Assembly (NCBI RefSeq): GCF_000069185.1
Contig: NC_010397.1
Coordinates: 2,294,001-2,358,000 of the forward strand
Length of the DNA: 64,000 bases
DNA from: Mycobacteroides abscessus ATCC 19977
GTDB lineage: Bacteria > Actinomycetota > Actinomycetes > Mycobacteriales > Mycobacteriaceae
Direction of reading: 5' to 3'
In this document: positions 10,472 to 19,934 of the stretch, in pieces
Position numbering within the stretch: the first letter of the stretch is position 1
Layout: the number at the start of each line of letters is the position of its first letter
Made by a program: the position numbers and the translations under genes
The notes under the pieces: model-generated
What the model saw: only the letters and a program-made list of their open reading frames with translations
The model's database searches: none
What the model was told of the DNA's origin: nothing

Positions 10472-11410
10472 ATGCGCGTAGTGTTTTTCGGGTATCAAAC
10501 ATGGGGTTACCGGACTTTGCAGGCATTGATAGATCTGGGGCATGAGATCGTACTTGCGGTCACTCATCCCATGAGCGAGGATGCCTACAAAGCGATTTGG
10601 GCAGCTCCGGTCGAGGAACTCGCGCGCGAACACGGCATACCTGCGCATTTCACCAAGAGGGTCGACGCCGAGACGATCGATCTGGTCCGGAGTGTCGATC
10701 CAGACGTCATCGTCGTCAATAGCTGGTACAACCGGATGCCGGTCGAGCTATACGATTTACCGCCATACGGCACCTTGAACTTCCACGATTCGTTGCTGCC
10801 GAAATTTACTGGATTCTCACCGGTGCTATGGGCATTGATCAGTGGTGAGTCCGAGTTTGGACTGACCGTGCATCGAATGGACAGCGGGCTCGATACGGGT
10901 GACATCCTGGTACAGCGTTCACTGCCGATCGGCCCCACCGATACCGGCACCGAGTTGGTGCTGCGAGGGATGGAACTGATCCCGCGTGTGCTGGCGGAGG
11001 CGCTGAATGCGCTGGAGTCCGGCTCGGCCGCCTGGCGGCCGCAGAACAAGGCTGAACGAACCTTCTGCCACAAGCGATCTGAGCAGGATAGCGCGCTGGA
11101 CTGGGCGTGGCCGGCGGAGGATCTGGAACGGTTTGTTCGTGCGCTGTCCGAGCCGTATCCTCGTGCGTTCGCTTTCTACAATACGGAGCGGATAGAGGTT
11201 TTGGAGGCGCGTGTGTCCGAGGCCCGCTACGGCGGCACGCCGGGGCGAGTGACGGTCCAGGAACAGGGCGGCGCTGTGGTGTGCGGACCCGGCGCTCATC
11301 GCGCCGCAAACCGTGGATTGGTCATTACACGTATTCGGCGTGCTGACGGAAGCGAAGTCAGTGGGGAAGAGTACTTTCGTCGCGGCGGATACCTAGACGG
11401 CGGCAACTGA
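10472..11410 (+). CDS. Formyltransferase, Fmt/hydroxyornithine-formyltransferase-like
   Basis: 312 residues. The ATG at 10472 is chosen over 10457 because the AAAGGA ribosome binding site at 10461-10466 sits between them. The N-terminal half is a formyl-transferase fold that uses 10-formyltetrahydrofolate: NFHDSLLPKFTGFSP carries the conserved SLLP segment, and HRMDSGLDTGDIL the conserved His and Asp. The C-terminal half matches the small beta-barrel of Fmt-type enzymes. Being next to NRPS genes and an IrtAB-like transporter, it is more likely to formylate an amino group of a secondary metabolite than initiator tRNA. Exochelin-producing mycobacteria carry a formyltransferase (FxbA) at their siderophore locus, a reasonable but unproven parallel. 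It could instead act on a sugar amine. Confidence 0.85.
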   Translation: MRVVFFGYQTWGYRTLQALIDLGHEIVLAVTHPMSEDAYKAIWAAPVEELAREHGIPAHFTKRVDAETIDLVRSVDPDVIVVNSWYNRMPVELYDLPPYGTLNFHDSLLPKFTGFSPVLWALISGESEFGLTVHRMDSGLDTGDILVQRSLPIGPTDTGTELVLRGMELIPRVLAEALNALESGSAAWRPQNKAERTFCHKRSEQDSALDWAWPAEDLERFVRALSEPYPRAFAFYNTERIEVLEARVSEARYGGTPGRVTVQEQGGAVVCGPGAHRAANRGLVITRIRRADGSEVSGEEYFRRGGYLDGGN

Positions 11411-11430
11411 TCTCGCCGCAGCGCTGTGGG

Positions 11431-11470
11431 GGCGCTGTAGCACGGGATCGACCACGGGATCGACAGCGCC
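11431..11470. terminator. Inverted repeat with tandem 12-bp repeat between convergent genes (possible bidirectional terminator)
   Basis: GGCGCTGT at 11431-11438 is the exact inverse of ACAGCGCC at 11463-11470. The loop holds two perfect tandem copies of CACGGGATCGAC (11441-11452 and 11453-11464). It lies between the convergent formyltransferase and irtB genes. There is no T-run, so termination is a guess from position and fold. Confidence 0.4.
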
Positions 11471-11485
11471 GCGGGCCGTGTCGGC

Positions 11486-13234
11486 CTAATGGGTGGCTGC
11501 GGCGATACGCCAACCCGAGGTGGATTCCTGTTGACGCCAGAACTCGGCGAACCGGCCGCCGAATTCGGTGAGCTCGGCGATCGAACCTTCCTCGACAATC
11601 TTGCCGTCATCGATGAACAGGACGTGGTCTGCGTTGCGGATGGCGCTGAGTCGATGCGCGATCATCACCTTGGTGCGAGCGCGTGGATCGCTACCGATGG
11701 CCTCGGTGACTGCCGTCTCGTTCTCGGTGTCCAGGGCACTGGTGGCTTCGTCGATGAGCAGTATGGGCGCGGGTTTGAGCAGGGCACGGGCGATGCTGAC
11801 GCGCTGACGCTCTCCTCCCGACAATGCGGTGCCGGCTTCACCGACGCGGGTTTGGTCGGCGTGGGGGAGCCGTTGGATGATTTCGTCGACACGGGCCAAT
11901 GCGATGGCCTGTTGGGTTTGTTGCTCGTTCGCGCTGGGGTGCCCGACGAGGATGTTGTCACGAATCGGGCCGTCGAAGAGGTAAGGATGTTGGAAGATCA
12001 TGCTGACCTGTGCGCGACGGGTGGCCGGGTCCAGAGCGGCGATATCGGTTCCGTCGATCAGTATTTGGCCACTCTCCGGTTCCTGCAGGCCGGCGATGAG
12101 CGACAAGATGGTGCTCTTCCCAGAGCCAGACGGACCGATGATGGCGGTGGTGGTGCCCGGTTCGAGGGTGAAGTTGATGCCCCTGAGTACGTGTTCGCCC
12201 GCGTCGCGATAGCGGAAGGCCACATCGCGGAATTGGATACGGGGGGCCGGGGTTTGGGCGGAGGCGGGGGCGGGCGCCGGTTGGTCCGCGGCTTCTGCGG
12301 TGATGATGGTGTTGAGGCGTTCGAACACAGCGCGGGAGTTTTCCACGGCTCCGGCAAGATCCGCCAGGACGGTGAAGGGCTCCAGGAACCGCACGACCAC
12401 GACCATCAGCGCGACGGCTTGGGGGGCGCCGATTTCACCGCGCACCGCCAGCATCGTGATGGTGCCGACCAGTAGGATCAGCGCGATTTGGCTTACGACG
12501 CTGAATATCAGTTGCCCGGGAATTTGAAACAGCAGCAGCCGCATAGTGGTACCGCGTGCGGCAGCGACGGCTTGACCGGTTTGGCTGCGCGCCGGCGCCA
12601 CACGTCGGCTGGCCCGCAACGCAGCTTGAGTGCGTGCGAATTCCAGGATGCGTTCGGTGAGTGCGCTATGTGCCCGGGTGTCCGCTTCATCGGCAGAACG
12701 CACGATGCGGATACCTGCCAGCAATGCGCCGAGGAGCAGCGGCAGGGTGATCGCGGCGGCCACCCCCAACTTCCAGGAGATGAAGAACAGTCCGGCGGTG
12801 AGCGCCGCGGGTAACAGGGCGGCACCGATTAGCGGGGTCAGCAGGTTGGCGATGAATCCGACCAGCTCGGGCCCGCCGGAGGAGATCGCCTGTCGTGCCA
12901 GGGCGGTGCGCTCAGCCGAGAACCAGCCGAGGGGGATATGAGTGAGTCTGTCCGCGACCTGGTGCTGGGAGTCGTTCAGCAACGCAAATCCGATGCTATA
13001 TCCGAGGCGGGCCAGCGCGGTGTCCACCATCCAGCCGCCCACGGTGACCGCAGTCAGCACTCCGAGCCAGGGCAATGCGTCAGCGGGGGCTGTTCCGAAA
13101 AGGGCGCCCAGTAGCGGGACCAAGAGCAGGCAGCTCGCTGCCCGTATCGCAACCGAGACAACCGAGAGTACGCAGTAGGCGTATAGCGGGCCGCGGTGCG
13201 TGGGCGGAATCAAGCGAATCAGGCTAGAAAGCAT
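11486..13234 (-). CDS. irtB: ABC transporter IrtB-like, membrane domain plus ATPase
   Basis: 582 residues, close to the 579 of M. tuberculosis IrtB. The ATG at 13234 overlaps the stop codon of the preceding irtA-like gene (TGATG) behind a GGAGG ribosome binding site; a longer in-frame reading upstream lacks this support. The N-terminal half is a six-helix exporter-type membrane domain. The C-terminal half is an ATPase with Walker [10 protein letters not shown], the LSGGERQR signature and Walker B ILLIDEATSALD. In M. tuberculosis IrtA and IrtB form a heterodimer in the inner membrane that imports ferric (carboxy)mycobactin. Overlap with irtA implies coupled translation and equal amounts of the two subunits. 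Confidence 0.88.
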   Translation of the reverse strand: MLSSLIRLIPPTHRGPLYAYCVLSVVSVAIRAASCLLLVPLLGALFGTAPADALPWLGVLTAVTVGGWMVDTALARLGYSIGFALLNDSQHQVADRLTHIPLGWFSAERTALARQAISSGGPELVGFIANLLTPLIGAALLPAALTAGLFFISWKLGVAAAITLPLLLGALLAGIRIVRSADEADTRAHSALTERILEFARTQAALRASRRVAPARSQTGQAVAAARGTTMRLLLFQIPGQLIFSVVSQIALILLVGTITMLAVRGEIGAPQAVALMVVVVRFLEPFTVLADLAGAVENSRAVFERLNTIITAEAADQPAPAPASAQTPAPRIQFRDVAFRYRDAGEHVLRGINFTLEPGTTTAIIGPSGSGKSTILSLIAGLQEPESGQILIDGTDIAALDPATRRAQVSMIFQHPYLFDGPIRDNILVGHPSANEQQTQQAIALARVDEIIQRLPHADQTRVGEAGTALSGGERQRVSIARALLKPAPILLIDEATSALDTENETAVTEAIGSDPRARTKVMIAHRLSAIRNADHVLFIDDGKIVEEGSIAELTEFGGRFAEFWRQQESTSGWRIAAATH

Positions 13235-15822
13235 CAGAGGTTTCCTCCAGCAAGGACGCTCGACTGCTCGTGGCGGTGGCCCTCCCACAAGCGCCGATAC
13301 CGGCCGTTATTGGCGAGTAGATCAGTGTGGGTGCCGGTTTCGGCGACCCGGCCGTGATCAAGAACCACAATCTGGTCGGCGTCGGCGATGGTGTGCAGGC
13401 GGTGAGCGATAACCAGCACCGTGCGATTGTCAATCAGCCTGCCGAGAGCCTGTTGAACCAGATATTCGGACTCAGGGTCGGCGAATGCGGTGGCTTCGTC
13501 GAGGATCAGGATCGGGGTGTCGGCCAACAGCGCGCGGGCAATGGTGAGCCGTTGCTTTTCGCCGCCGGAGAGCTGAGTGTCGGTATCCAGCACGGTGTCA
13601 TACCCGTTGGGCAGACGCAGGATCCGCTCATGGATCTGCGCATCACGGGCTGCTGATTCGACGTCGTCGTCGGTAGCTTCCGGGCATGCCAGCGCGATGT
13701 TCTCGCGGACGGTACCGGCCACCAGCTGCACATCCTGGAAAACAAATCCCACCTTGGCATACAGCTCGTCGGGTGTCAGTGTACGAATGTCGGTGCCGTC
13801 GATGCGGATAGCGCCGCGTTCCACATCGTGGAACCGCGCCAACAACGAAGCCAGTGTCGACTTGCCCGAGCCGGATGGTCCCACCAGAGCTGTCACGGTT
13901 CCGTGCCGCAACGTCAAGCTCACGTCGTGGATGACCGGAACCCCGGGCCGATAACCAAATGTGACGCCCTCGAAGGACACCGACGCGACAGCGTCAGCCG
14001 TCACGGGCGCTTCGATGACGTCGAGTTCGGTCTCGTCGAGCGCAACGGCGATATGGCGGGCGGACTCCAGGCCGCCACGAATACTGCCGAGGCCGTAGGC
14101 GATTCCTAGGAGCCGAGCACCAAAGGTAGTACCGAGCACGAGGAACGGCAGCAGCGTAACGGGCTGCATGGCCCCGGACACGACGAACAACGTACCCGCG
14201 GTGGCAATCAGCCACAGGAAGGTGGTCGGCCTGGTGACCAGGTCCATGAACGTCTTTCTCCCGATGAACGGCCGCTGCCAGTCGTTGAGGAATCGGAGGT
14301 AGTCGTCGAGACGGCGCTTGAATGAGGACGCCGCGGCGCCGCCGAATATCCGGATCACCGGCTGCCCTTCGAGATACGCGGTCGACTCGGTGCTCATTCG
14401 GTCTGCCCAACGCGAGGCTTCGACGATTTTCGGCCCGCTCTGGTACATCATCGCCATCATCGTCAGCAAGTAGACGAGTATCGGGATGAGCAGGATGAGG
14501 GCCATCCGCCATTCGATGACAAACAGATACACCAGCACTGCGACGGGGCCGACCACGGCCGCCACCGCGTCCGGGATCGAGTGGGTGATCAGGTAGTGCA
14601 GGGACATGGTGTCGTCTTGGATGAGTTTCTTGACCGACCCGGAACCACGCTGAGTGAACCACCCCAACGGAACTCGGGACAGTTTGTCCAGCAGTCGCCG
14701 CCGGACGTCGGCGCTGAAGCGCAGATCGACCACATGGAGCCACAGCGTGAGAGCCATTCCCAGTGTGGCACCCAGCACCAGCAGCACCAGAAAGACGAAT
14801 CCGGTATGCCGCAATTGCGCTTCGTCCGCGCCGGCCAACAACTGGCGCGTGAGCTCGACGAGGACAACAAACGGGGCCAGCTCGACCATCGTGATGATCG
14901 CCTGTAAGACACCGCCCGCGATCATCTGCTTCTTGACCGGGGCCAGTAGCTCGCCGGCGGCCTGTGATCGCCACCGTCCCTGTGGGGCAGTGGTTTCGGG
15001 AGTTGCTGACGGCTTGACCTGCGTATCAGTAGGCACCACAACAGGTTTCGGTGTTGCCTTCTGAGGTGTCTCGCTGTCTCCACGGCGGCTGCCCATCGCG
15101 CGGCCGAAGGTCCAGTAGGCGGCGGCATGCACATCCGCCTTGGGGAATCCAAATTCGTCGCGTAGTCGCTTGCGTAGGTGCTTGAGTGATCCTGACTCGG
15201 AGCTTGCCCATCCATACCAGTTGGACCAGTCACGGCCCTCGATGGCGGCGGCCAGTGAGGTCTCATCGATCCGATCTACCCAATGCAGCCGCCGCCGGGG
15301 ATGAGTGGTCAAGGGAATCAACTCATCGTCGGGGCTGTGACGTTCCAGGTATACCTCGATATCCACCTCGGCGGGAAGGGCCGCCACGATCGAGTTGATC
15401 GCCGGGATAGACGCGGAGTCGCCGATCAGGAGGAACCCCGACGGAAGGTCCGCGGGCACCTCAAAGCGCGCGGATCCGAACGCCACGACCGGGATGGTCA
15501 TTCCCGGTTGTGCGGCTACGGCCCACTGGCAGGCGGGGCCGGCCGGTTCATGGATCACGACGTCGATGCTGAATTCGCCCGCATCTTCGTCGGTGGTAAC
15601 GATCGTGTATGCGCGTTGATGCTCGCTGGTTCCCCCATCGGGATCGGGGAACCAGAATCGGAGCCATTCAGCCGGGGTGTGTAAAAGGTCTTCGAAGAGC
15701 GTCGGCGCGGACATCGTGATACGTACGCAGTTCGGTGCGACGGGCGCGGTGCCAACTACGGTGGCCACGTGATCACGCGCCCCGAGCCCGCGCAGTATCG
15801 CGCCCTGGAACCCTCTACCCAT
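13234..15822 (-). CDS. irtA: ABC transporter IrtA-like with N-terminal siderophore-interacting (FAD) reductase domain
   Basis: 862 residues, against 859 for M. tuberculosis IrtA. Residues about 14-265 form a siderophore-interacting protein domain: an FAD-binding barrel with RAYTIV, then an NAD(P)-type half with [12 protein letters not shown]. This domain reduces ferric siderophore on the cytoplasmic side. A linker follows, then six membrane helices (about 300-600) and an ATPase with Walker [10 protein letters not shown], signature LSGGEKQR and Walker [13 protein letters not shown]. The ATG at 15822 has an AAAGGT site upstream. An IdeR-like box lies 34-52 bp upstream, so iron repression is likely. 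Convergence with the PKS/NRPS and formyltransferase genes raises the question of whether the cargo is their product; it may equally be mycobactin. Confidence 0.9.
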   Translation of the reverse strand: MGRGFQGAILRGLGARDHVATVVGTAPVAPNCVRITMSAPTLFEDLLHTPAEWLRFWFPDPDGGTSEHQRAYTIVTTDEDAGEFSIDVVIHEPAGPACQWAVAAQPGMTIPVVAFGSARFEVPADLPSGFLLIGDSASIPAINSIVAALPAEVDIEVYLERHSPDDELIPLTTHPRRRLHWVDRIDETSLAAAIEGRDWSNWYGWASSESGSLKHLRKRLRDEFGFPKADVHAAAYWTFGRAMGSRRGDSETPQKATPKPVVVPTDTQVKPSATPETTAPQGRWRSQAAGELLAPVKKQMIAGGVLQAIITMVELAPFVVLVELTRQLLAGADEAQLRHTGFVFLVLLVLGATLGMALTLWLHVVDLRFSADVRRRLLDKLSRVPLGWFTQRGSGSVKKLIQDDTMSLHYLITHSIPDAVAAVVGPVAVLVYLFVIEWRMALILLIPILVYLLTMMAMMYQSGPKIVEASRWADRMSTESTAYLEGQPVIRIFGGAAASSFKRRLDDYLRFLNDWQRPFIGRKTFMDLVTRPTTFLWLIATAGTLFVVSGAMQPVTLLPFLVLGTTFGARLLGIAYGLGSIRGGLESARHIAVALDETELDVIEAPVTADAVASVSFEGVTFGYRPGVPVIHDVSLTLRHGTVTALVGPSGSGKSTLASLLARFHDVERGAIRIDGTDIRTLTPDELYAKVGFVFQDVQLVAGTVRENIALACPEATDDDVESAARDAQIHERILRLPNGYDTVLDTDTQLSGGEKQRLTIARALLADTPILILDEATAFADPESEYLVQQALGRLIDNRTVLVIAHRLHTIADADQIVVLDHGRVAETGTHTDLLANNGRYRRLWEGHRHEQSSVLAGGNL

Positions 15823-15855
15823 GTTTAAGTGACCTTTGTTCGTGCCCGCCAGTAC

Positions 15856-15874
15856 TTAGCCCATCCTAACCTAA
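15856..15874 (-). promoter_or_regulatory. IdeR (iron-dependent repressor) box upstream of irtA
   Basis: The plus-strand 19-mer TTAGCCCATCCTAACCTAA matches 15 of 19 positions of the mycobacterial IdeR consensus TTAGGTTAGSCTAACCTAA, with the right half perfect. It lies 34-52 bp upstream of the irtA start, where an iron-loaded repressor would block transcription. Confidence 0.75.
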
Positions 15875-15889
15875 GAGGTAGGGGCTAGG

Positions 15890-17281
15890 TCAGGCTCGAA
15901 CGGTGTCGGTAGGCACGGCGGCCTCATTGCAGGGGATCTCGGTTCCGGCGATCGAGGCCCCGGCCGTTTCGATGAGGAAGGGCAGCGCGCACAGCCCGAC
16001 GACACAGGCCACCATGAGGTAGGCGGCGGGAAACAAGTCCCAGCCGGTTCTAGCCACCACCAGGTCATTGACCAGCGGCGCGGTCCCGCCGAATGCCGCC
16101 GTGGACAGGTTGTACGAGATTGCGAAACCGGCATAGCGCACCTGGGTCGGGAACATGCAAGGGAAGGTTGCGGTGATGGTCGAGAGCTGCGGTATGTACA
16201 GCAATCCCAGGACAGCGAAACCAACTATCGCCCAACCGAATCCCTGCCCCATGAGCCAGAACATGGGTAGTGACAGCACCAGTAGTCCGGTCAGCGAGAA
16301 TGCCCACATCGGTTTACGCCCTACGCGGTCCGACAGCGCACCGCAGAAGGGCAGGAACGCCATCATGGCGACTTCGCCGATGAGGATCACGATCTGGCCT
16401 TGAGTCTCGGACATTCCGAGCCTGGTCTTGAGGTATGTGGGCTGATAGCTGAGCAGTGTGTAGTTGGTGATGTTGAGCGCGATGACCAAGAGCATCATGA
16501 CGACCATGGGCCGCCGGTAGTCGCGCACCAGATCCCTGAGCCGCTCAAAGGCCGTCTCGCGCCCCTCCGGCTCCTGCTCCTGCATCTCCTTGAACAACGG
16601 CGGATCGTCGAGGCGGCTGCGCAGGTACCAGCCGATCAGTCCCATCGGAAGCGCGACGAGAAAGGGTATCCGCCAGCCCCAGGTGTGCATGGCGTCGTCG
16701 CTGAGGGTGGCGTCCAGGACGAGGACGAACGCGGCCCCGACGGCGAACCCACCCAGGGTGCCGAATTCGAGGAAAGAGCCATACTTGCCGCGCTTCTTGT
16801 CGGGCGCGAACTCGGCCATGAACGTTGCCGCACCGCCGTATTCGCCACCGGTGGAGAAGCCCTGTATGACGCGCAGGAGGATCAAGAGCGCGGGCGCGGC
16901 CATCCCGATGGTCGCCCAGCTGGGCAAGATGCCGATGAGGGTGGTGGACAAGGCCATCAGCACGATGGTGATGGCCATGACGCTCTTGCGTCCCAGTCGG
17001 TCGCCCAGTGGCCCCCAAACCATTCCGCCCAGTGGCCGCAACAGGAAGGAGATCGCATACCCGAGCATGGTGAACGCCGTGCCCAGGGTCGGAAAAAATG
17101 CCTGCGTCAGAAAGGTGGTGGTGGCAGCGTAGACGCCGTAGTCGTACCACTCGGTGGCATTACCCATGGCCGATGCCGCGATCGCGCGGTGAAGTTGCCG
17201 CCGGCCCTCGGGTGATTGGAAATCCGGTCGAGGGACCGGGGGAGGTTCCGTTTCACCCTCGCGTGGGCCGGCGGACGACAT
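15890..17281 (-). CDS. MFS transporter of the ProP / metabolite-H+ symporter family (likely ectoine/betaine uptake)
   Basis: 463 residues from the ATG at 17281, which overlaps the ectD stop codon as TGATG; a 64-codon upstream extension would lie inside ectD. Twelve membrane helices are predicted, with MFS loop motifs GPLGDRLGRKS and GALSDRVGRKP after helices 2 and 8. The MGNATEWYDYGVYA start and QGFSTGGEYGGAATF segment are typical of the ProP-like metabolite:H+ symporters. ProP takes up proline, glycine betaine and ectoine. As the last gene of the ect operon it most likely recovers leaked or external compatible solute under osmotic stress. Exact substrate is inference from context. Confidence 0.85.
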   Translation of the reverse strand: MSSAGPREGETEPPPVPRPDFQSPEGRRQLHRAIAASAMGNATEWYDYGVYAATTTFLTQAFFPTLGTAFTMLGYAISFLLRPLGGMVWGPLGDRLGRKSVMAITIVLMALSTTLIGILPSWATIGMAAPALLILLRVIQGFSTGGEYGGAATFMAEFAPDKKRGKYGSFLEFGTLGGFAVGAAFVLVLDATLSDDAMHTWGWRIPFLVALPMGLIGWYLRSRLDDPPLFKEMQEQEPEGRETAFERLRDLVRDYRRPMVVMMLLVIALNITNYTLLSYQPTYLKTRLGMSETQGQIVILIGEVAMMAFLPFCGALSDRVGRKPMWAFSLTGLLVLSLPMFWLMGQGFGWAIVGFAVLGLLYIPQLSTITATFPCMFPTQVRYAGFAISYNLSTAAFGGTAPLVNDLVVARTGWDLFPAAYLMVACVVGLCALPFLIETAGASIAGTEIPCNEAAVPTDTVRA

Positions 17282-18192
17282 CAGGGCGTGCTCGGTGATT
17301 TGGGAGTCAGCGGGGTGAAGTCTCGCGCCGCGATGTATTCCGGCCGCGGCTCGTAGCCCGCGAAGGGTTTCTGTGGCGTGTTCTCCACCGAGTTGAACAC
17401 CAGGAATACGTTTGAGCGCGGGTAGGGGCTGATGTTTGATCCAGACCCATGCATCAGGTTGCAGTCGAACCACAGCGCATCACCGGGCTGGCCGAGGAAT
17501 AGCTCGATACCGCTCGTAACAGCGGCCTCGGCCAGAGTCTTGGTTGAAGGTACGCCAATCTCTTGTTCCACCAACGATTTCCGGTGATTGTCGCGCGGCG
17601 TTGCCCCCACGCACGGGTAAAACGTGCGATGCGTACCCGGCATTACCTGCAGGGTCCCGTTGTATGCGACATTGACGGTCAGGGCGATCGAGCAGGACAC
17701 CGTGCGCATCTGGGGCAGGCCGTCTTCGGTGTGCCAGGTCTCGAAGTCCGAATGCCAGTAGAAGCCGCGCCCGCGGAAGGCCGGCATCGCGTTGATGCGA
17801 GACTGATGCAGGTATACGGGTCCACCCAGTAGTTGCTCGGCTACATCGAGGACGCCCGGCGAACGCGCCACATCCATCACTACCGAGCTGAGCACGTGGG
17901 CCTCGAAGATGGAGCGCACCTCTTGAGACCCAGCCTCCCGGATGATGCGCGGATCGTCATCGCCGATCTGTGCAGGCACCCTGTCGATTTCGTTACGCAA
18001 CGCGGAGACGGTGGCGTCGTAGACGGTGCTCGGCCGGATGAGGAAGCCTTGCTCGGACATCTGGGTCAGTGCCGGTGGCGCGAGTGGACCACTGCCCGTG
18101 GCGCCCCAGACGACGGGTTCCTTGCGGGCGATCGGAGGCTGCTCGGATTCGAGGCGGCTGGGGTAGCGATCGGTGATCGCGGGGGCGCTCAT
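17281..18192 (-). CDS. ectD: Ectoine hydroxylase EctD
   Basis: 303 residues, the usual EctD length. The ATG at 18192 overlaps the ectC stop (ATGA). The family signature FYWHSDFETWHTEDGLP is present, holding the iron-binding His and Asp; the third iron ligand is probably the His in NLMHGSGSN. EctD is a non-heme iron, 2-oxoglutarate-dependent dioxygenase that converts ectoine to 5-hydroxyectoine in the cytoplasm. Position after ectC completes the ectABCD set, so this organism should make both solutes. Confidence 0.95.
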   Translation of the reverse strand: MSAPAITDRYPSRLESEQPPIARKEPVVWGATGSGPLAPPALTQMSEQGFLIRPSTVYDATVSALRNEIDRVPAQIGDDDPRIIREAGSQEVRSIFEAHVLSSVVMDVARSPGVLDVAEQLLGGPVYLHQSRINAMPAFRGRGFYWHSDFETWHTEDGLPQMRTVSCSIALTVNVAYNGTLQVMPGTHRTFYPCVGATPRDNHRKSLVEQEIGVPSTKTLAEAAVTSGIELFLGQPGDALWFDCNLMHGSGSNISPYPRSNVFLVFNSVENTPQKPFAGYEPRPEYIAARDFTPLTPKSPSTP

Positions 18193-18581
18193 GAGAGCGC
18201 AGGCGCAGCCGGGTATGCGCCGGACTCGTCGTGGACCTCCCGTCCGGTGACGGGAGGATTGAACACGCACATCATGCGCATCTCGCTATCGGCGGAAAGC
18301 TGATGACGTTCATTGCCGTCGAGCAGGTACATACTGCCCGGTCCCAGCGTGAACACGTCTCCGTTTTCCAGATTCGTCAGCGTGCCGGTGCCCGCGGTGA
18401 GCCACACGGCCTCGATGTGGTGCTGGTAGTGGAAGACGTGGACCGTACCCGCATCGATGGTGGTTTCGTGGAAGGAGAATCCGACTCCGTCATCCGCCAG
18501 CACGATCCTCTTGCTGTGCCAGCCATCACCGCTGACATCGCGCTCGGTACCCGTGATCTGTTGGGTAGTACGGACGATCAA
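18189..18581 (-). CDS. ectC: L-ectoine synthase EctC
   Basis: 130 residues, the full family length, from a TTG start at 18581 preceded by an AAGGAAG ribosome binding site. A cupin fold is suggested by the His/Glu-containing strand VFHYQHHIEAVWLTAGTGTL and by DGNERHQL. EctC closes N-gamma-acetyl-diaminobutyrate to ectoine by water elimination, the last step of ectoine synthesis. It lies 44 bp after ectB and overlaps ectD. Confidence 0.95.
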   Translation of the reverse strand: MIVRTTQQITGTERDVSGDGWHSKRIVLADDGVGFSFHETTIDAGTVHVFHYQHHIEAVWLTAGTGTLTNLENGDVFTLGPGSMYLLDGNERHQLSADSEMRMMCVFNPPVTGREVHDESGAYPAAPALS

Positions 18582-18625
18582 GATACTTCCTTTCTCTCGT
18601 TGAGTGCCCGGGGGCTGTGTGGGAG

Positions 18626-19906
18626 TTACTGAGCCGATTCGGTGATTGCTTCACGCAGGGTGGCTATACCGATATCGAGTTGCTCATCGGTGGTGGTCAG
18701 GGCCGGTAGCAGCTTGACGACCTCGTCCTTGGGGCCGGAGGTCTCTACCAGCAGTCCGCGCTCGAACGCTGCCCGGCTTACCCGCGGTCCTCGTTCGGCG
18801 TCGGCGAAGGCGATGCCCTGCACCATGCCGCGGCCGCGTATCGACACCGAGTCGTCGTCGGCGACCAGCGCAGTGAGTTCGTCATGCAGCCTGTCGCCCT
18901 TGCGTCGCACGTCATCGCTGAACGTGTTGTCCTGCCAGTACTTTTGCAATGTCGCGGTCGCGGTGACGAAGGCCGGATTGTTGCCGCGGAACGTCCCGTT
19001 GTGCTCGCCGGGAGTCCACTGGTCCAGATCTGGCCTGATGAGCGTCAGGGCCATGGGCAGGCCATATCCGCTGATGGACTTCGACAACGTCACGATATCG
19101 GGTTTGATTCCGGCTTCCTCGAACGAAAAGAATGAACCCGTTCGGCCGCAACCCATCTGGACGTCATCGACGATAAGAATGATCTCGCGCTTGCGGCACA
19201 GGTCTGCGAGCGCCTGCAGCCATTCCGCGCGCGCCACATTCACACCGCCCTCACCTTGTACGGTCTCGACGATGACGGCGGCGGGCTTGTTGAGGCCACC
19301 GCCCTCATCGTCAAGCACCTTCTCGAACCATTGAAAGTCCTCGGTAACGCCTCCGAAGTAGTTGTCGTAGGGCATGGGCGTCGAATGCACGAGCGGCACT
19401 CCGGCACCGGCACGCTTCATCGAATTGCCGGTTACCGCGAGCGACCCCAGCGTCATCCCGTGGAATGCGTTGGTAAAGCTGATGATCGACTCGCGCCCGG
19501 TGATGTTCCGCGCCAGCTTGAGTGCGGACTCGACGGCATTGGTCCCGGTGGGGCCGGGGAACTGCACCTTGTAGTCCATGCCGCGGGGCAGCAGGATGGT
19601 CCGTTCGAATTCCTCGAGGAACTGTTGCTTAGCGACGGTGGCCATGTCCAGGCCATGCACCACGCCATCGGTGGTCAGGTAGTCGATGAGAGCGGTCTTC
19701 AGTACCGGATTGTTGTGCCCGTAGTTGAGTGCGCCGGCACCGGCGAAGAAATCTAGGTAGCGCTCACCGCTGGTATCGGTGAGCCAGGATCCGGAGGCGG
19801 AGGCGAAGGTGGTGGGCCAGGTGCGGCAATAACTCCGAACCTCGGATTCGCGCTCGTTGATGACCTTGGGTAGCCCGGCTTCCTGCGCGGGCATGGTGGC
19901 GGTCAT
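18626..19906 (-). CDS. ectB: Diaminobutyrate-2-oxoglutarate aminotransferase EctB
   Basis: 426 residues. The ATG at 19906 is preferred over an upstream start at 19942 because AAGGGGA lies just before it and the upstream choice runs into ectA. Class III PLP aminotransferase: VDDVQMGCGRTG contains the cofactor-binding Asp, and TLSKSISGYG the Schiff-base lysine. It transfers an amino group from glutamate to aspartate semialdehyde, giving 2,4-diaminobutyrate, the first committed step of ectoine synthesis. Second gene of the ect operon. Confidence 0.95.
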   Translation of the reverse strand: MTATMPAQEAGLPKVINERESEVRSYCRTWPTTFASASGSWLTDTSGERYLDFFAGAGALNYGHNNPVLKTALIDYLTTDGVVHGLDMATVAKQQFLEEFERTILLPRGMDYKVQFPGPTGTNAVESALKLARNITGRESIISFTNAFHGMTLGSLAVTGNSMKRAGAGVPLVHSTPMPYDNYFGGVTEDFQWFEKVLDDEGGGLNKPAAVIVETVQGEGGVNVARAEWLQALADLCRKREIILIVDDVQMGCGRTGSFFSFEEAGIKPDIVTLSKSISGYGLPMALTLIRPDLDQWTPGEHNGTFRGNNPAFVTATATLQKYWQDNTFSDDVRRKGDRLHDELTALVADDDSVSIRGRGMVQGIAFADAERGPRVSRAAFERGLLVETSGPKDEVVKLLPALTTTDEQLDIGIATLREAITESAQ

Positions 19907-19934
19907 TTCTGTATCCCCTTTCGGCCTAATGTTT

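Noticed and set aside
11489..12475. 328-codon plus-strand frame opposite irtB
   Set aside because: Antisense shadow of the ATPase domain, with Gly/Asp/Val-rich composition and no family.
11486..15822. irtAB as a drug exporter pair
   Set aside because: The N-terminal siderophore-interacting domain, subunit lengths and IdeR box argue for ferric-siderophore import.
16400..17215. 271-codon plus-strand frame opposite the ProP-like gene
   Set aside because: His/Asp/Glu/Gly-rich antisense shadow of membrane helices; the minus-strand gene has clear family motifs.
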